Origin: Paraconiothyrium sp. Pb-2020
Taxonomy: Eukaryota; Ascomycota; Dothideomycetes; Pleosporales; Didymosphaeriaceae
Length of the DNA: 64,000 nucleotides
Assembly (NCBI GenBank): GCA_022419385.1
Contig: JAJUBI010000005.1
Span: 868,001-932,000 of the forward strand
Direction: 5' to 3'
In this document: positions 1 to 10,906 of the stretch, one piece after another
Numbering within the stretch: the stretch's first letter is position 1
Layout: every line of letters starts with the position of its first letter
Translations under genes and position numbers: made by a program
The notes under the pieces: model-generated
What the model was told of the DNA's origin: nothing
The model's input: only the letters and a program-made list of their open reading frames with translations
The model's database searches: none

Positions 1-1857
1 TCCTACGGAACAGTCCCAGATCTTTCAGGAAGTCTTGGGCCTCGTTCTGCAGCTCTTGCGCCAGCTCATCGTGATCGCCTTCATCGTACCCTGAGTCAGA
101 GTCATCCCCACTCATCTCATCATCAGAGTGGACGGGGATAGAATTCTCTTTACCTTCCTCGCCCAGCTCTATACCCCTCTTATCGACTCGAATGAAGCCA
201 TCCTGTTCGATGACAGGGGAGCCAGGCTGTGGAGGAGGTAAGACGATAGGATTCTTCAGTTCGCCGAGAGCTAAGGCCAAGTGACGCCTCAGAGCATCGA
301 TTTCGGAGCGTAAGGCGATATTCATGGGGCGTAATTCTTCGACCTCGGCAGTCAGGGCCTTGATCCTGGAATCGGCGACCATGCGGTTCTCTTCCTCAAG
401 GCGCTGCATCATGCAGACCTGCCGTTGGTACTCTTCCAGTTCTGTCGCTTCCTCTCTCTTCCGGATACTGGCTGCATTGACACTGACCTGTAGGGAGCGT
501 ATTTGTTCGGCCATTTCCACTATCTGTGCGTCACGCTGTGCAGCAGACATGCAGTCTTGGTTGACCGAGGCACGCGTGCGGATGCGTTTCGCTTGGTCCG
601 CGTACCGAAGGGTGGACAAAGTCTCGTCGTAATCCGAAGGCGCAATACATGCTACCATAGCCGTCTTGCTGTTTCCCCCTAAACTGTCCTTGAGAAGCCA
701 TGTGAGGACAGAGTCTCGGAATGGCACCACTTCTCTCGGTCTTCGTCCCTTGTTGTTCTGTCTCTTTGGGTCTGCCAGCGCAGCAATGACACGTCCTAGT
801 GTTGTCAACGATTTGTTGATCTGGCCTCCTTCCTTCAGGCGTTGGCCTGTGGCTTCTGTAGACTTTGCACGCTCGGAGCCGGCAAGATCGACGAGTCGCA
901 TGCGAGCAGTGCGCTCGATGGTTTCGTCTGATAGGAGCGAATGGGTGATTTGCTTCAGGCGGATTGTGAAAACAGCATGCGATCGCGACGATGTGTCGTT
1001 CATCTTGGTCGACGCTGTCGTTCGGCTCTGTCCTCGCACTTAGTGTTCGCAACGAAGAGTAATGTCTGAAAAACTCACTGCGTCTCCGACCCTCATCAAT
1101 CGCTCAACGTCCGCATAGCACTTGACCTCCGTCTCCGTCAAACCTTGGACATACACCCCGTCCTTGGGAGACTCGCGAATTTTCAGGTACATAGCAGGAT
1201 TCGTGCGTGGCGCAAGGAGGTCTCTGACATGCTCATTGTACACCTCGAAATACGAAACCTGTACGTGGTAGCTCGTATTTGGTGTCGGCTCGTCTCGAAT
1301 TCTCTCGAACAGCTCCTCGCAGGTTCGAGGGATCAAACCAGGGTTATCTGGCGAGCCCATCATCGTGTAACTCTTTCCTGAACCGGTCTGGCCGTACGCG
1401 AAAATGCATGTGTGGTACCCATTGAAGTTGTGATCCAAGAATTCCTCGCCAAACGACCGGTAAACATCCTCCTGGTGCGCGTAGTACGGGTCTACTTCAT
1501 CATGGGACCAGAAGGACTTGTCGAATATGAAATCTTTGTCTTCGTATACTCTTCGCATGTTCGATTCCGCATCGTCAACAGGGGCAAGGAGTGTAGTCTT
1601 ATTAGTTGTAGGGTCCATTCGGATAAGGCATTGCGTGCCCTTCTCTTTCTCTGCGGCAAGGATCAGCATCTTGCACCGGTCGCTTTGAATGTGATTAGAG
1701 ACGTACCTCTCCTTACGAAAGCTCTGCATCGCACAACGACCTTGACGTTGCCCGCATCGTCAAGCATAGGCGGCGGCGCCATCATGGCCATCGGTTCACT
1801 CGCCCTCAAGGAGACCGCCGAAGCGGTCGACAGACTCCCGTACATGCGCCGGTCCAT
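1..1857 (-). CDS. Kinesin-3 (Unc104/KIF1-type) motor protein, C-terminal part outside window
   Basis: Microtubule plus-end motor of the kinesin-3 family, which in fungi carries vesicles and endosomes. Exons on the minus strand: 1707..1857, 1079..1650, then 1027 running off the left edge; introns are 56 and 51 bp and join in phase. Visible motifs in order: first beta strand NVKVVVRCRAF, P-loop GQTGSGKSYTM, switch I NDTSSRSHAVF, switch II VDLAGSERA, neck region ADQAKRIR, then a Glu/Leu/Arg-rich stretch likely to form coiled coil. The FWSHD element is typical of kinesin-3. About 390 residues of the motor and 130 of the stalk are present; any FHA and PH domains would lie beyond base 1. The start at 1857 is a choice among several in-frame ATGs (also 1845); an N-terminal extension of about 30 residues precedes the motor. 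Divergent from the TRM3-like gene. Confidence 0.9.
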
Positions 1858-2325
1858 GCTATTCTCCAATAACCAAAAAAGATGTTCTTTGAGTGTTCGC
1901 AACCTGATGATGTTAAAGAGGTGCATCGGTACCGTCTCGAGTCGTGCTTGCAACACGGGCAGGCGCTAGTGTTGCCCAATCTAGCTAAAGCACAACAGTC
2001 GTTGCTGGGGGAAGGTGCGGCTACGTCACGTTCGGCCCCACATCGAATTCGCGAAATTTTGGTGCGTGCACACCGCAACAAAAGAATCCACAGGACAACG
2101 CAACAAAAGAAGACGTGTTCAAGGGCTATTGCACGCAAGCTGAAAGGGAGATTCCCAAGCCATTTTGCGGAGTTGCTGCCGAACATTCCTAGCAACGGTT
2201 GCTGGGGTGCATTCCACTACCCCGCCAATCACGTTGCAGCAGGTCTGCATCTAAGAACTCCTCAGACGTGCTACAGTGAACCACAGGCGAGGTTTCAACG
2301 GGTTCGGCTAGAGCCACAAGACGAA
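1858..2325. other. Divergent intergenic region, kinesin / TRM3-like
   Basis: 468 bp between two start codons pointing away from each other; it must hold both promoters. The frame of the TRM3-like gene stays open upstream to 1882, but that stretch (basic and Gln-rich) resembles no part of the family, so I treat it as leader. No clear TATA box. Confidence 0.5.
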
Positions 2326-5300
2326 ATGTCTACAGAAGATACGTATCGCGATGTTGAATCCATCATTCAATTCGCGGACGCATCAGTCAAGGAGTTAGCA
2401 TTTGACCATTACTGGGGCAAAGTGCAGGGCTCAGCTTCTGGTCTTATCGATCTAGAAGCATTGAGAATCTGTGTCCGTCTGTTGCCTCCGGATGGCTCCT
2501 CTCCGAATGTAAGTCTGCACAGTCTTGTGGTTTGCTCAACTATTACGTACAAAAGGGAGCTTGTAGAAAGAGCTTCTGCGAAGGGTATTGAAGCCTCGAT
2601 ACTTGTTATGCCGCTCAGCTGACATTGAACAGGCAAATGGTTCTTATAAGGGGATTCATGATCTCATTTTCGAATACATCTCGACGAAGCGTCACATAGA
2701 AGACCATCTTTATTTGTTGGCTGAAGTATGCCTCAGTGATCCGCAATTTGGATGCCTGGTATTCGATAACATTACCGGCTACATTGAGGTCGCTTCACAG
2801 TGGAACGATAGTTTCGCCAATCATGGAAGGCAACTAGGGAAGGAAGAACATGTACAGAAACTCCAAGCGTATTATAAGTTTCTGAAATGCTCCTACTGGC
2901 TTCCTGCAGACCGGTACCACTACATCACTCCTGAGCTGGTCTCCTTAATTGTCCGTAGCATTGGAAAGGATGAAGTAGACGACCACGTCCATGACACACT
3001 GTCTTCTTTGCTCAGTCTCCTGGCTAAACCATCTGTCGCCGTGCTTAAAACCGAAAGGCTTTCCGATAACTGGACGGAGCCAGATTGGAATTTTGAGAAG
3101 CCCATCCTTCTATCTGGTGCTCTCTCGGACCTCTTCTTTGATCGCCTCCGCGAACTTCCACTGGCGTACTTCACAGGAAATGCCAGTAAAGCTTTCCGAA
3201 CTTGGTTCCAATGGATATCCTACGTGAACGCGAATGCACTCAAGACCAACGCAGTCTACTCACCGGCATACTGGTCCGCGTTACGTACCGGTCTTTTGAG
3301 TGGTCTAGCTGATCAGCGCAAGTATTGTCTAGGTATCATGCAACAGTCGCTGAGCTTGTGCCAAAGAAACTTCGATGCATCAGGCATGACATTCAACTTC
3401 GATGAGAAAGAGGCTACTATCGAGCAATATCAAAAGTATTGCGCGTTGTTCGAAATAATTGTTCTGGATCGATACCCAAACCAAGTGCAGGCTTGTCTAC
3501 CTGAACTTACAACGTTGCTAGGGTCGACATCATTAATCTCTTCGACATGGACAACTGCACTTCTAGCAGCTGCTCTCAACTCGCAAATCCAGGAAGGTGT
3601 TCGGAAGCTCATCGGAAACTGGTACCTAAATTACGTCACGTCACAACCGGAATCATGCACTACACACACATCCTTCATCGCAGAGGGTTTCCTTCCATGG
3701 GTGACCCAGGGTAGTCTTTTCACTTCGTCTCTTATGTCGACTCGCACCTCGACCGCATGTCCCCACGGAGAAGCTCTCGCAGAGGCCTTAGCTAAGCTCG
3801 TCGTAGCAGCGAATGGAACGACGGCGAAGTCCGAAGCATGTAGTCCGTACTCTCAAACGCAGCCAGTGGTCTCAGAAAAAAAAGCCATCATCAGGGGAGT
3901 CTTGAAATATATCACAGATACGGAAGGTAGGATCTTCTCGTCGGCGGTCCTCTATCTTCTAGAAGGGCTCCTCAAAGGCATCAGTCATGGTGATATTCTC
4001 TTGGACATCGCTGAAATTGATATGATTGTTTCAATATCCAGGATTCCTGCTTTGCCGGAAATCGCTGCGGATCTGTGCCGCACTTATTGTGCGCAACTTT
4101 GCGGTTATCGCAACCCACAGATACCGAGTGCAGAATTTCTACCGGCTCAAGCCTTTGTCGACAAAGCACTTGGGAACGTACGAGAAGAGACAGGTGATGA
4201 TACAGACACACCTGCGCAAGCGGACAGCAACTCCCAGAGGCCAACAACCTTAAAGGCGTTTCTCGAGGAACTTAATCGCTCACAGCATAAGATTATCCAA
4301 AACGAAAAATTCGTGCCTGGCTGTGCCCAGCTCACTGCGTCATTGGATAGTGGTGCTCCCGGCTCGTTCTTACCAGATGAAATTTTCCAGATACTGGATG
4401 CATTTTGGGAGGAGGCAGACAGACAAGACTATTGTCGACCAGTTGCTATCAGGCTGCCCGCTCTTATCTTCCACCCAACCTGCGTGCAACATTGTTTGAG
4501 TCAACGGGAAGATGAAATCGAGGCTACGACCAACCTGACAGCATTACTTACGAGAGCACTTACTTCTCTTCACCGATTTGCAGAAGGCCGAACGTACCTT
4601 GTATCGGCTCTAGCAACTTCTCTACGCAAGGCTATATTCCTCCATCCGGACATACTGAACATAACACCTTCGGGAGACTTCTTTGTTCGCTTCATCGAGA
4701 ATCCTCCTGTTCTCAAGAAGGAATTCCTTTTTGAAGTAGTAGCTGCGCAGAAGCTCCAAGATCATCTACCTCGTCTAACCCATGGAAAGCCTGTCCTAAG
4801 ACGGGACTACGAAGCGTACTATGGAGAACGCGAATGGATTGGATACGCCGCAATTATCGATTCGCTGAACCGTGTCCCCGAGAATCAAGTGGACGTCACA
4901 AAACAGGTGATGAAGCGCCTGTTAGAACCCTGGAGAACGCAGAAAGCACCCATACCAATCATCAGCAAGTCGAAGAATGTCCTCCAACTGCAGATCATGC
5001 TGTTGTTGACAGAGTCATGCGTAAGCGAAGAGGATGCTGACTGGTATCTGGACTCTTTCATGCACGCCTTGGTTCTCGAACCGTGGCCTCGATATCGATA
5101 CTTGCTGGAATGGATTATTACCCGTATCTACTTCCGCTTCCCCAACAAAGCAGGCCGTATGCTGGAAGACCTTGCTAATCTAGATGAAAATAGGCCCGTG
5201 CATATTGCAAGTCTCATGAAGCTCGCCCTCCTCGCGGCCCCGTTCCTAGACTCCGAGGATTTCGTGCTGAAGCTTATGGTCCAGCTCATCCCCTTCTCCG

Positions 5301-6325
5301 CTAGCCCAAAGATCCAGATTAGGCATGAGGCACACTGGTGTTTCCCTACGCTTTTTAATCTCGCGAAAGAGAAGAAGTGGACATGCATTGCAGACAATCC
5401 AGCCTTTGTCGCACTGGATCAGCATGTTCGCAGTCTCGACAAGTTCAAAGATCCACCTCCCACTATTCGCACATTGAAGCTAGACGTGGTTAAAGACTTC
5501 ACACTGACCAACATCTTCCAAGGTCGCTATCTGAGGCTTGAGACCCCAGATATGGGGTACGTTGCCCACGAAGACTTCGTCTCGCTCAATGAGTCTGACG
5601 CATCCTTGGCATCTCGATTCCACGCTTCACCACCACGCGTTCCCCTAGGAAAACCGCTACCCCCTACCGCCCTCACGCCAATTGTCCCAGTCTGGAAGAA
5701 ACAAACCCCACCAGACCCAACTTCCACCCCATCAACAGAACTCACCCCCACTTTCCACCAGACCAAATCCGGCTTCGACATCGCCTCGCTCCTCCCCCCA
5801 GCCGGCCCCCCAAGCGCGCAACAAACCCGCCCCGCCTCCGTCATCCTCATCGCCTCTCTAATCGACAACCCCACCAACCTCGGCGGCCTCTCCCGCATTT
5901 CCGAGTCCTTCGGCCTCGAAGCCCTCTACATCGACGACCTCAAGAAAACAGCACACAAAGACTTCAAAGCCACATCCGTAACGAGCGAGAAACACTTCCC
6001 GATACGCGAGCTTAAGATTCCCTCCATACCTTCCTTTGTAGTCGAGAAGAAGAGAGAGGGGTACGAGGTCGTGGGCATCGAGCAGACTGACAAATCTGGT
6101 ATGCTTGGGGAAGAAGGGCATGGGGGTAAGGGGCTGGGCACGCTGCCGCGGAAATGCGTACTAGTGCTCGGAGCAGAGAGGAGCGGGATAACGGCAGAGG
6201 TCTTGGCGGTGGTGGATCGCTGTGTAGAAATCAAAACAGTTGGTGTGACGAGGAGTTTGAACGTGCAGACGGCGGGAGGAATTGCAGTGTATGAATGGTG
6301 GAGGGAGTGGGGTGGGAAGGCTTGA
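2326..6325 (+). CDS. TRM3: tRNA (guanosine-18-2'-O)-methyltransferase, TRM3/TARBP1-like
   Basis: Methylates the ribose of G18 in the D-loop of tRNAs using S-adenosylmethionine. Exons 2326..2508 and 2633..6325 (intron 124 bp, donor GTAAGT, branch GCTGAC, acceptor AACAG); about 1291 residues, close to yeast Trm3. The C-terminal ~165 residues form the SpoU/SPOUT domain with its three motifs: NPTNLGGLSR (motif 1), LVLGAERSGI (motif 2) and RSLNVQTAGGIAVYE (motif 3), which build the trefoil-knot cofactor site. The first ~1000 residues are helical-repeat like, as in the eukaryotic members. A Pro/Thr-rich linker (near residues 1060-1120) joins the two. The 124-bp intron is longer than most here; its exact borders are the least certain point. 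Convergent with the DUF8035-type gene. Confidence 0.92.
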
Positions 6326-6948
6326 GGACCAACTTCCATCACGCCAGCATGCTGAGGCTTTCGGTACGCATTAGAATACAAGATGTCCGTCACAATTACT
6401 GAACCAATGCTTCGTCATCTATGCTAGTGTCCTTTATGGGACACTTCAATTCTCAGCAAATCGTGTAAATTAAATCAAACTACAATCCCCATTCATGTAC
6501 ATGTAGTAAACCCATCGATAGGGCGACGGCATGTTGCTTTCAGGTGCGTCCCCGAAGATCTCACAGGCCATTACACATCGAAAGAGATGTCACATTGCAA
6601 GCTTCGCAGACGTTGAGTTACAGTGCTTTGCGCCGCTATGCTGGAACGCTAGATGAAATGCCTGACCGACAGACGCCTATCCAATGCCAATACACCACAC
6701 TACAACCAACCTAGAACCCGACTAAGACGCCGCTTAGCCTTGCCCTCCTGCATGTCAGGCTTCTCAACTTTCTGATGCTTGCTGCCATGCTCACCATAGT
6801 GCCGACGGTGGTGATGATCATGTTCTTGGGCTGGATTTTTCCGCTGAACACCGACGCTCTGATCATTTTCACTCTTCCTCTCCGCACTGGTTTATAGTAT
6901 AAGTTATAGTCTCAATCACAACTCATTGCACTCTTGGGTATCATTCAA
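6326..6948. other. Convergent intergenic region
   Basis: 623 bp between the stop codons of the TRM3-like and DUF8035-type genes; AT-rich 3' flanks (for example 6460-6500) fit two untranslated tails. I see no further gene. Confidence 0.5.
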
Positions 6949-9669
6949 TCACCTTCCAGCCTCTATCGCCCGAGGTCGTCGGTCGCGGTCGCTGTCCCGG
7001 TCGTAGTCGTCATAGTCTCTATCATAGTCGTCGTGATCTCGACGTCTATCCCTGTCCTCGTCGCGATGGCCATGGTGACTGTGCCGATCATGATCCCGGT
7101 CTGGGTCCCGTCCTTCATGATGTTCATATTCATCCTCTGGGAAATTGTTAGCCCATAATCTAAAAAGATGCACAATCAGAGTCTTACCTCTAGCTTCACG
7201 AATCTTCTTGGTACGATCCGCCAGCTTCTGGATGTCTTCCTTTGTTAAGACCCGCAAGACTATGACACAGTCTAGGCGCTCCTCAAATCGCTCTTTTGCT
7301 TCCTCAAGAGCCTGTGGGTTCACAAGCCTTCGATCGATTTTTGTCCATCGAGCGTTTGGAGGGATGTCTTTGCCTTTCAGTTGGCTTTTGTGAGGGGCAA
7401 CACCCTCGCGGATTGGTTCAGGGTCTTCAGGGAACTTTTCAGTCGGTTTGCGTAGGATGCCTTTGGGAGCAGCAGGAGCTTCCTTAGGGGGTGTGACGAT
7501 CTGTACAGCCTTGTTTGGTGGGTCGTGGTCCGCCAAGGAGTCTGGTTCTTGAACAATGTCGGTGTCAAGAACGCTTGCAGAGCGCTCATCGTAACGCGAG
7601 TGTGGCGGCGCGGGAGCGTTAGATCTAGCTTCGCGTGGACGATAATCGTCTGCACGCTCGCGAGACTTCTCCCTTTCTTCTCTCCGTCGTCGACGGTCTC
7701 GCTCTCGGTCGGAGTCGCCATCGTCCCGATCGCGTCCGCTCCGTTCGGCTTCTTGTTGGATGCGACGCCTGTACTCCTCATCTGGATCAAGTGCTGCCTC
7801 TTTTATGGATGGCTCCGTTTTGCGTTGGCTATCGACGTAGTGACGGGGTCGTTCATCACCACTACCCTCAGATGATGGTGCCTTGCGTGTCCTCCTCTCG
7901 CGTCTCTCACGCTCCTCATCTTCGTATCCTCGCTCACGAGGATAGCGACTGGGCTCTTGAGCTGAGGCATAAGCGGCGGCAGCAGGCTGTATGCGTTCTT
8001 GGAACGGTCGTTCCTGTCGTTCTTCAGGCATGATCTCGCGCCTATCGGTACGTCGCTCTCGTTCGTCCGAGCCCCTGCCTCGTCGATCACGTTCGTCCAA
8101 CTCTTTCCGTTGCTCACGTTCTTTTTCCCTCTCCCTCTCCCTCTCCCTTTCGCGCTCGCGCTCCCGTTCGCGTTCACGTTCCCGATCCCGTTCGCGTTCT
8201 CTTTCCCGCTCGCGCTCACGATCACGCTCCGTGTCCCGCTCCCGGTCCTTGTCGCGGGATTTCAAAGCATGAGCGGCACCCAACGTAGCAGCGGCACCTG
8301 CTGCAGCACCTGCCACGATTGGAGCAGCACTAGGAACCGGCTGATTACTATCTCGAGAGGGTCTTTCTCGTGGGCGATCTTCATAGGTTGGAGCCACATC
8401 GCGTTCGCGCGGCCTGGCATCCGGCACTCTTGCATCTGGTATCCTGGGGTCCGGCACTCTTGCATCTGGTACCCTATGATCCGGCATCCTTGCATCGGCA
8501 CGATCCGAAGAGTAGTATTGGCTACCATACCCCTCTGCTCTTCCTCGGCCCACTTCCGGAGGGTTCACGTTATAAATCGGCTGAGCATCAAGAGAAGGTT
8601 CCCGTACATGACCAGTAGGTGCAATGCCAAACCCACGGCTGACCACATCGCGATCTTCGAATCGATCGGCAAAACGGCGGTTCTCAATGTCTCTATCTCG
8701 ACGATCGTAGTCATCGTGGTACGTTTCGCGTCGATGTTCCCGAGGCTCTTGATGGATGGCAGGGGCATGGTGGCGAGTGGAGGAGCTTCGGGACGGCGCA
8801 GTGTCAGGGTATGACTCGTACTTGGGAATATCCCTGGACCGGTCGTTCGATGAGGACCTATGGTGACGACCGCTGGTGCCGTTGATCTTGTCAAACCCAC
8901 GAGTGGAAGGAGGAGGGCCAAGTTCCCGGGCAGAGCTACGAGGACCACGCTCCAGCACCACGCTCGAAGGACGCGCACCACGCTCCGTGCTGTTAGCCCG
9001 AGGTCGACGCCATGCCGGCTCGGTCTCACGATACATGGCCGCAGGGTCCGTGTACGAGAAGCCTTCGTCTCCAAATTCTGTTGCCTTGATCAAAGGCTTG
9101 TGTTGATGGTATGTACGGCCACCACTGGTGACGTTATAGTCGCGAGAGTCTCGGTGGCTAGGTTTGATAATGTCTTTCTCTGAGATCAGCTTTGCTGAGT
9201 GACTTCCGTCATCCACGCTGTATATTCTCTTGTGCGCTGTGTTTCGCGGGGGTGCCTGGGTGGCATAGGCATCTCCTCGGGTATCCCACGATCGTGCCAA
9301 CGGACTCGAGGGTCGATCTTGGACATTGGTCGCGTGAGTACGAAGTGGAAGGGCCGCGGAAGGAATGACCATCGAATGAGGTCGGACTAAGCGCTCATCT
9401 GAGTCATTGAGTGTGTTGCGTCGTGGTCTCCCGGAGTATGAGTCGTATTTGGGCTTGGAAGATCGAGAGCCAGATGAGCTACTACTGGTGACATAGTTGT
9501 CTCGTGGGTAGAGCGACCCTCCGAGCCTGTCGACGCTCGACCTTGGCGAGCTCGGGCGTGCATAGTAGTTGGAATCGTAGTATGGGTCGAATGTACCTGT
9601 GGACGACCTTGCGGGATTGCTCGTGCGCGATCCTCGTGGCGAGGCCGGCCGATAGTACCGCGAGTCCAT
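6949..9669 (-). CDS. DUF8035-type protein, charged low-complexity (Arg/Asp/Glu-rich)
   Basis: Function unknown. Exons 7188..9669 and 6949..7136; the 51-bp intron has donor GTAAGAC, branch GCTAAC and acceptor CCCAG. About 889 residues. The start is placed at MDSRYYRPASPRG because I recall close fungal relatives beginning this way; the frame stays open to 10533 with other ATGs (one near 9908), so a longer product is possible. Parts: Ser/Tyr/Arg-rich N-terminal half; five short PDxRV-type repeats (about 8420-8500); an Ala-rich patch; an uninterrupted Arg-Glu alternation (about 8100-8240); then near residues 735-830 the only conserved-looking block (KGILRKPTEKFPED, WTKIDRRLVNPQALEEA, ERFEERLDCVIVLRVL), which I assign from memory to DUF8035; finally a His/Asp/Arg tail. 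The composition suggests a nuclear, disordered scaffold, but that is inference. Confidence 0.75.
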   Translation of the reverse strand: MDSRYYRPASPRGSRTSNPARSSTGTFDPYYDSNYYARPSSPRSSVDRLGGSLYPRDNYVTSSSSSGSRSSKPKYDSYSGRPRRNTLNDSDERLVRPHSMVIPSAALPLRTHATNVQDRPSSPLARSWDTRGDAYATQAPPRNTAHKRIYSVDDGSHSAKLISEKDIIKPSHRDSRDYNVTSGGRTYHQHKPLIKATEFGDEGFSYTDPAAMYRETEPAWRRPRANSTERGARPSSVVLERGPRSSARELGPPPSTRGFDKINGTSGRHHRSSSNDRSRDIPKYESYPDTAPSRSSSTRHHAPAIHQEPREHRRETYHDDYDRRDRDIENRRFADRFEDRDVVSRGFGIAPTGHVREPSLDAQPIYNVNPPEVGRGRAEGYGSQYYSSDRADARMPDHRVPDARVPDPRIPDARVPDARPRERDVAPTYEDRPRERPSRDSNQPVPSAAPIVAGAAAGAAATLGAAHALKSRDKDRERDTERDRERERERERERDREREREREREREREREREREKEREQRKELDERDRRGRGSDERERRTDRREIMPEERQERPFQERIQPAAAAYASAQEPSRYPRERGYEDEERERRERRTRKAPSSEGSGDERPRHYVDSQRKTEPSIKEAALDPDEEYRRRIQQEAERSGRDRDDGDSDRERDRRRRREEREKSRERADDYRPREARSNAPAPPHSRYDERSASVLDTDIVQEPDSLADHDPPNKAVQIVTPPKEAPAAPKGILRKPTEKFPEDPEPIREGVAPHKSQLKGKDIPPNARWTKIDRRLVNPQALEEAKERFEERLDCVIVLRVLTKEDIQKLADRTKKIREARGKTLIVHLFRLWANNFPEDEYEHHEGRDPDRDHDRHSHHGHRDEDRDRRRDHDDYDRDYDDYDRDSDRDRRPRAIEAGR
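8100..8270 (+). repeat. Purine/pyrimidine hexanucleotide low-complexity tract
   Basis: A run of degenerate CTCCCT / CGCTCG / CGTTCG hexamers, pyrimidine-rich on the + strand. It encodes the Arg-Glu alternation of the DUF8035-type protein on the minus strand. The opposite strand is also open and would read as Arg-Ser repeats, a by-product of the hexamer. Confidence 0.8.
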
Positions 9670-10906
9670 CTTTGGTGGTTGGACTTGGGGTTGGGTAGCG
9701 ATCGTAGTCGCAGACCTTCCCACCGACAGCAGCTCCTTCTTCGCGATCAGCTGTAGCTTCTTGCCTAATTGCTGTTGCTGGCCAGAAGTGACGGGGAGAG
9801 AGGACCGGCGAGGTGGTAGAGGCGGCGGCTGCTCGCAGGTGTAGGAGAGTCTCCGCACACGCGGCGCTCCCCAGTTCTGAGAAGGAACGACGACACTGCC
9901 GGTCATCATGGTCAGCAAAGGAAGGAACGTTTTGGAGAGAGAACTAAAGGACAGACGAGAGAGACTCAAACACCAGCACCTGCGAGGAAGAAGAAAAACG
10001 CTGGACTTCCACGTACATCTAGTCGATATATGGCGGCTGGCGGGAACGGCTTGATTTGGCTCAGGTCCGCAGGTGCAGCAGGATCGAGGCGATGTGCTCG
10101 ACGGGAGCCCGAATCGCAGCGAATGTGCGATCGCTGCCCGAGCGCGCGTGCGGGTATTGGCGCAGCACGACAGCAGGGGCTCAGGTCCCGCGCTCACAAA
10201 TTCGACGTGAGGTTTGCAGACGGTGCTGGGGTGTCCCCAGGGGCGAGGCGGCCACGGCAGCAAGTGGGGTGGTTGTGAGGCTGCAGGAGGGGCAGCGCGG
10301 CGATCCGGTGTGAGGAAACGGCGGATGTGAGCGCTGCAGCACTGGAGCGGAGCGGCGTGGAGGCGAGAAAAGGGCAGGGAGAAGAAATAGGGATATCGTG
10401 AATGGTCCTGTGGGCGTAGGGCCTTGGGCAGTTGGGTGCGTGTAGATCTATGCGATGACGCCGACGGTCCAGGGTGCAGCTGCCTGATTGGTGGGGGGCG
10501 CAAAAAAGGGTCGCCGCCCGCCCGCTGTTCCAAGTCGGTTCACCACCATGTCGCATGCCTCAGGGAACTTCGCTACCACACAATTAAAGTACCGGGTTCT
10601 CGATATCCACTGGGCCCATCACCCGCTCCACGGTCCTGAACACCACCACGACCACCGAGAGTCCGGTCAGTGGCCGCTGTCAGGCCAAACGGCCTGCCCC
10701 GCTCTGCCTCACTTAACTGCGATCTCCCTGTCGCTGCCCAACTAGTGCACCGAAGCGTCGTGGTATCCAAAGGCCTCACTCATTTCCGCTCTGCTTGCGG
10801 CCCGATAGAAAAAGATCTTCATTCTTACATTGACACGTAACAACTCTCGCCTCTATGTCTTAGCCATCTCCCGCCGCTGTTCCCCCATTTGGATGCTGAG
10901 CCTGCT
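9670..10906. other. Promoter/leader of DUF8035-type gene and 3' flank of sugar porter
   Basis: 1.2 kb between two minus-strand genes. The part up to about 10530 is GC-rich and open in the DUF8035 frame, probably a long leader (possibly with an intron) rather than coding. The rest holds nothing I recognise. Confidence 0.4.

Noticed and set aside
7991..8814. Long + strand frames rich in Arg-Ser or Leu-Pro
   Set aside because: Antisense to the DUF8035-type gene; open only because of the hexamer repeat.
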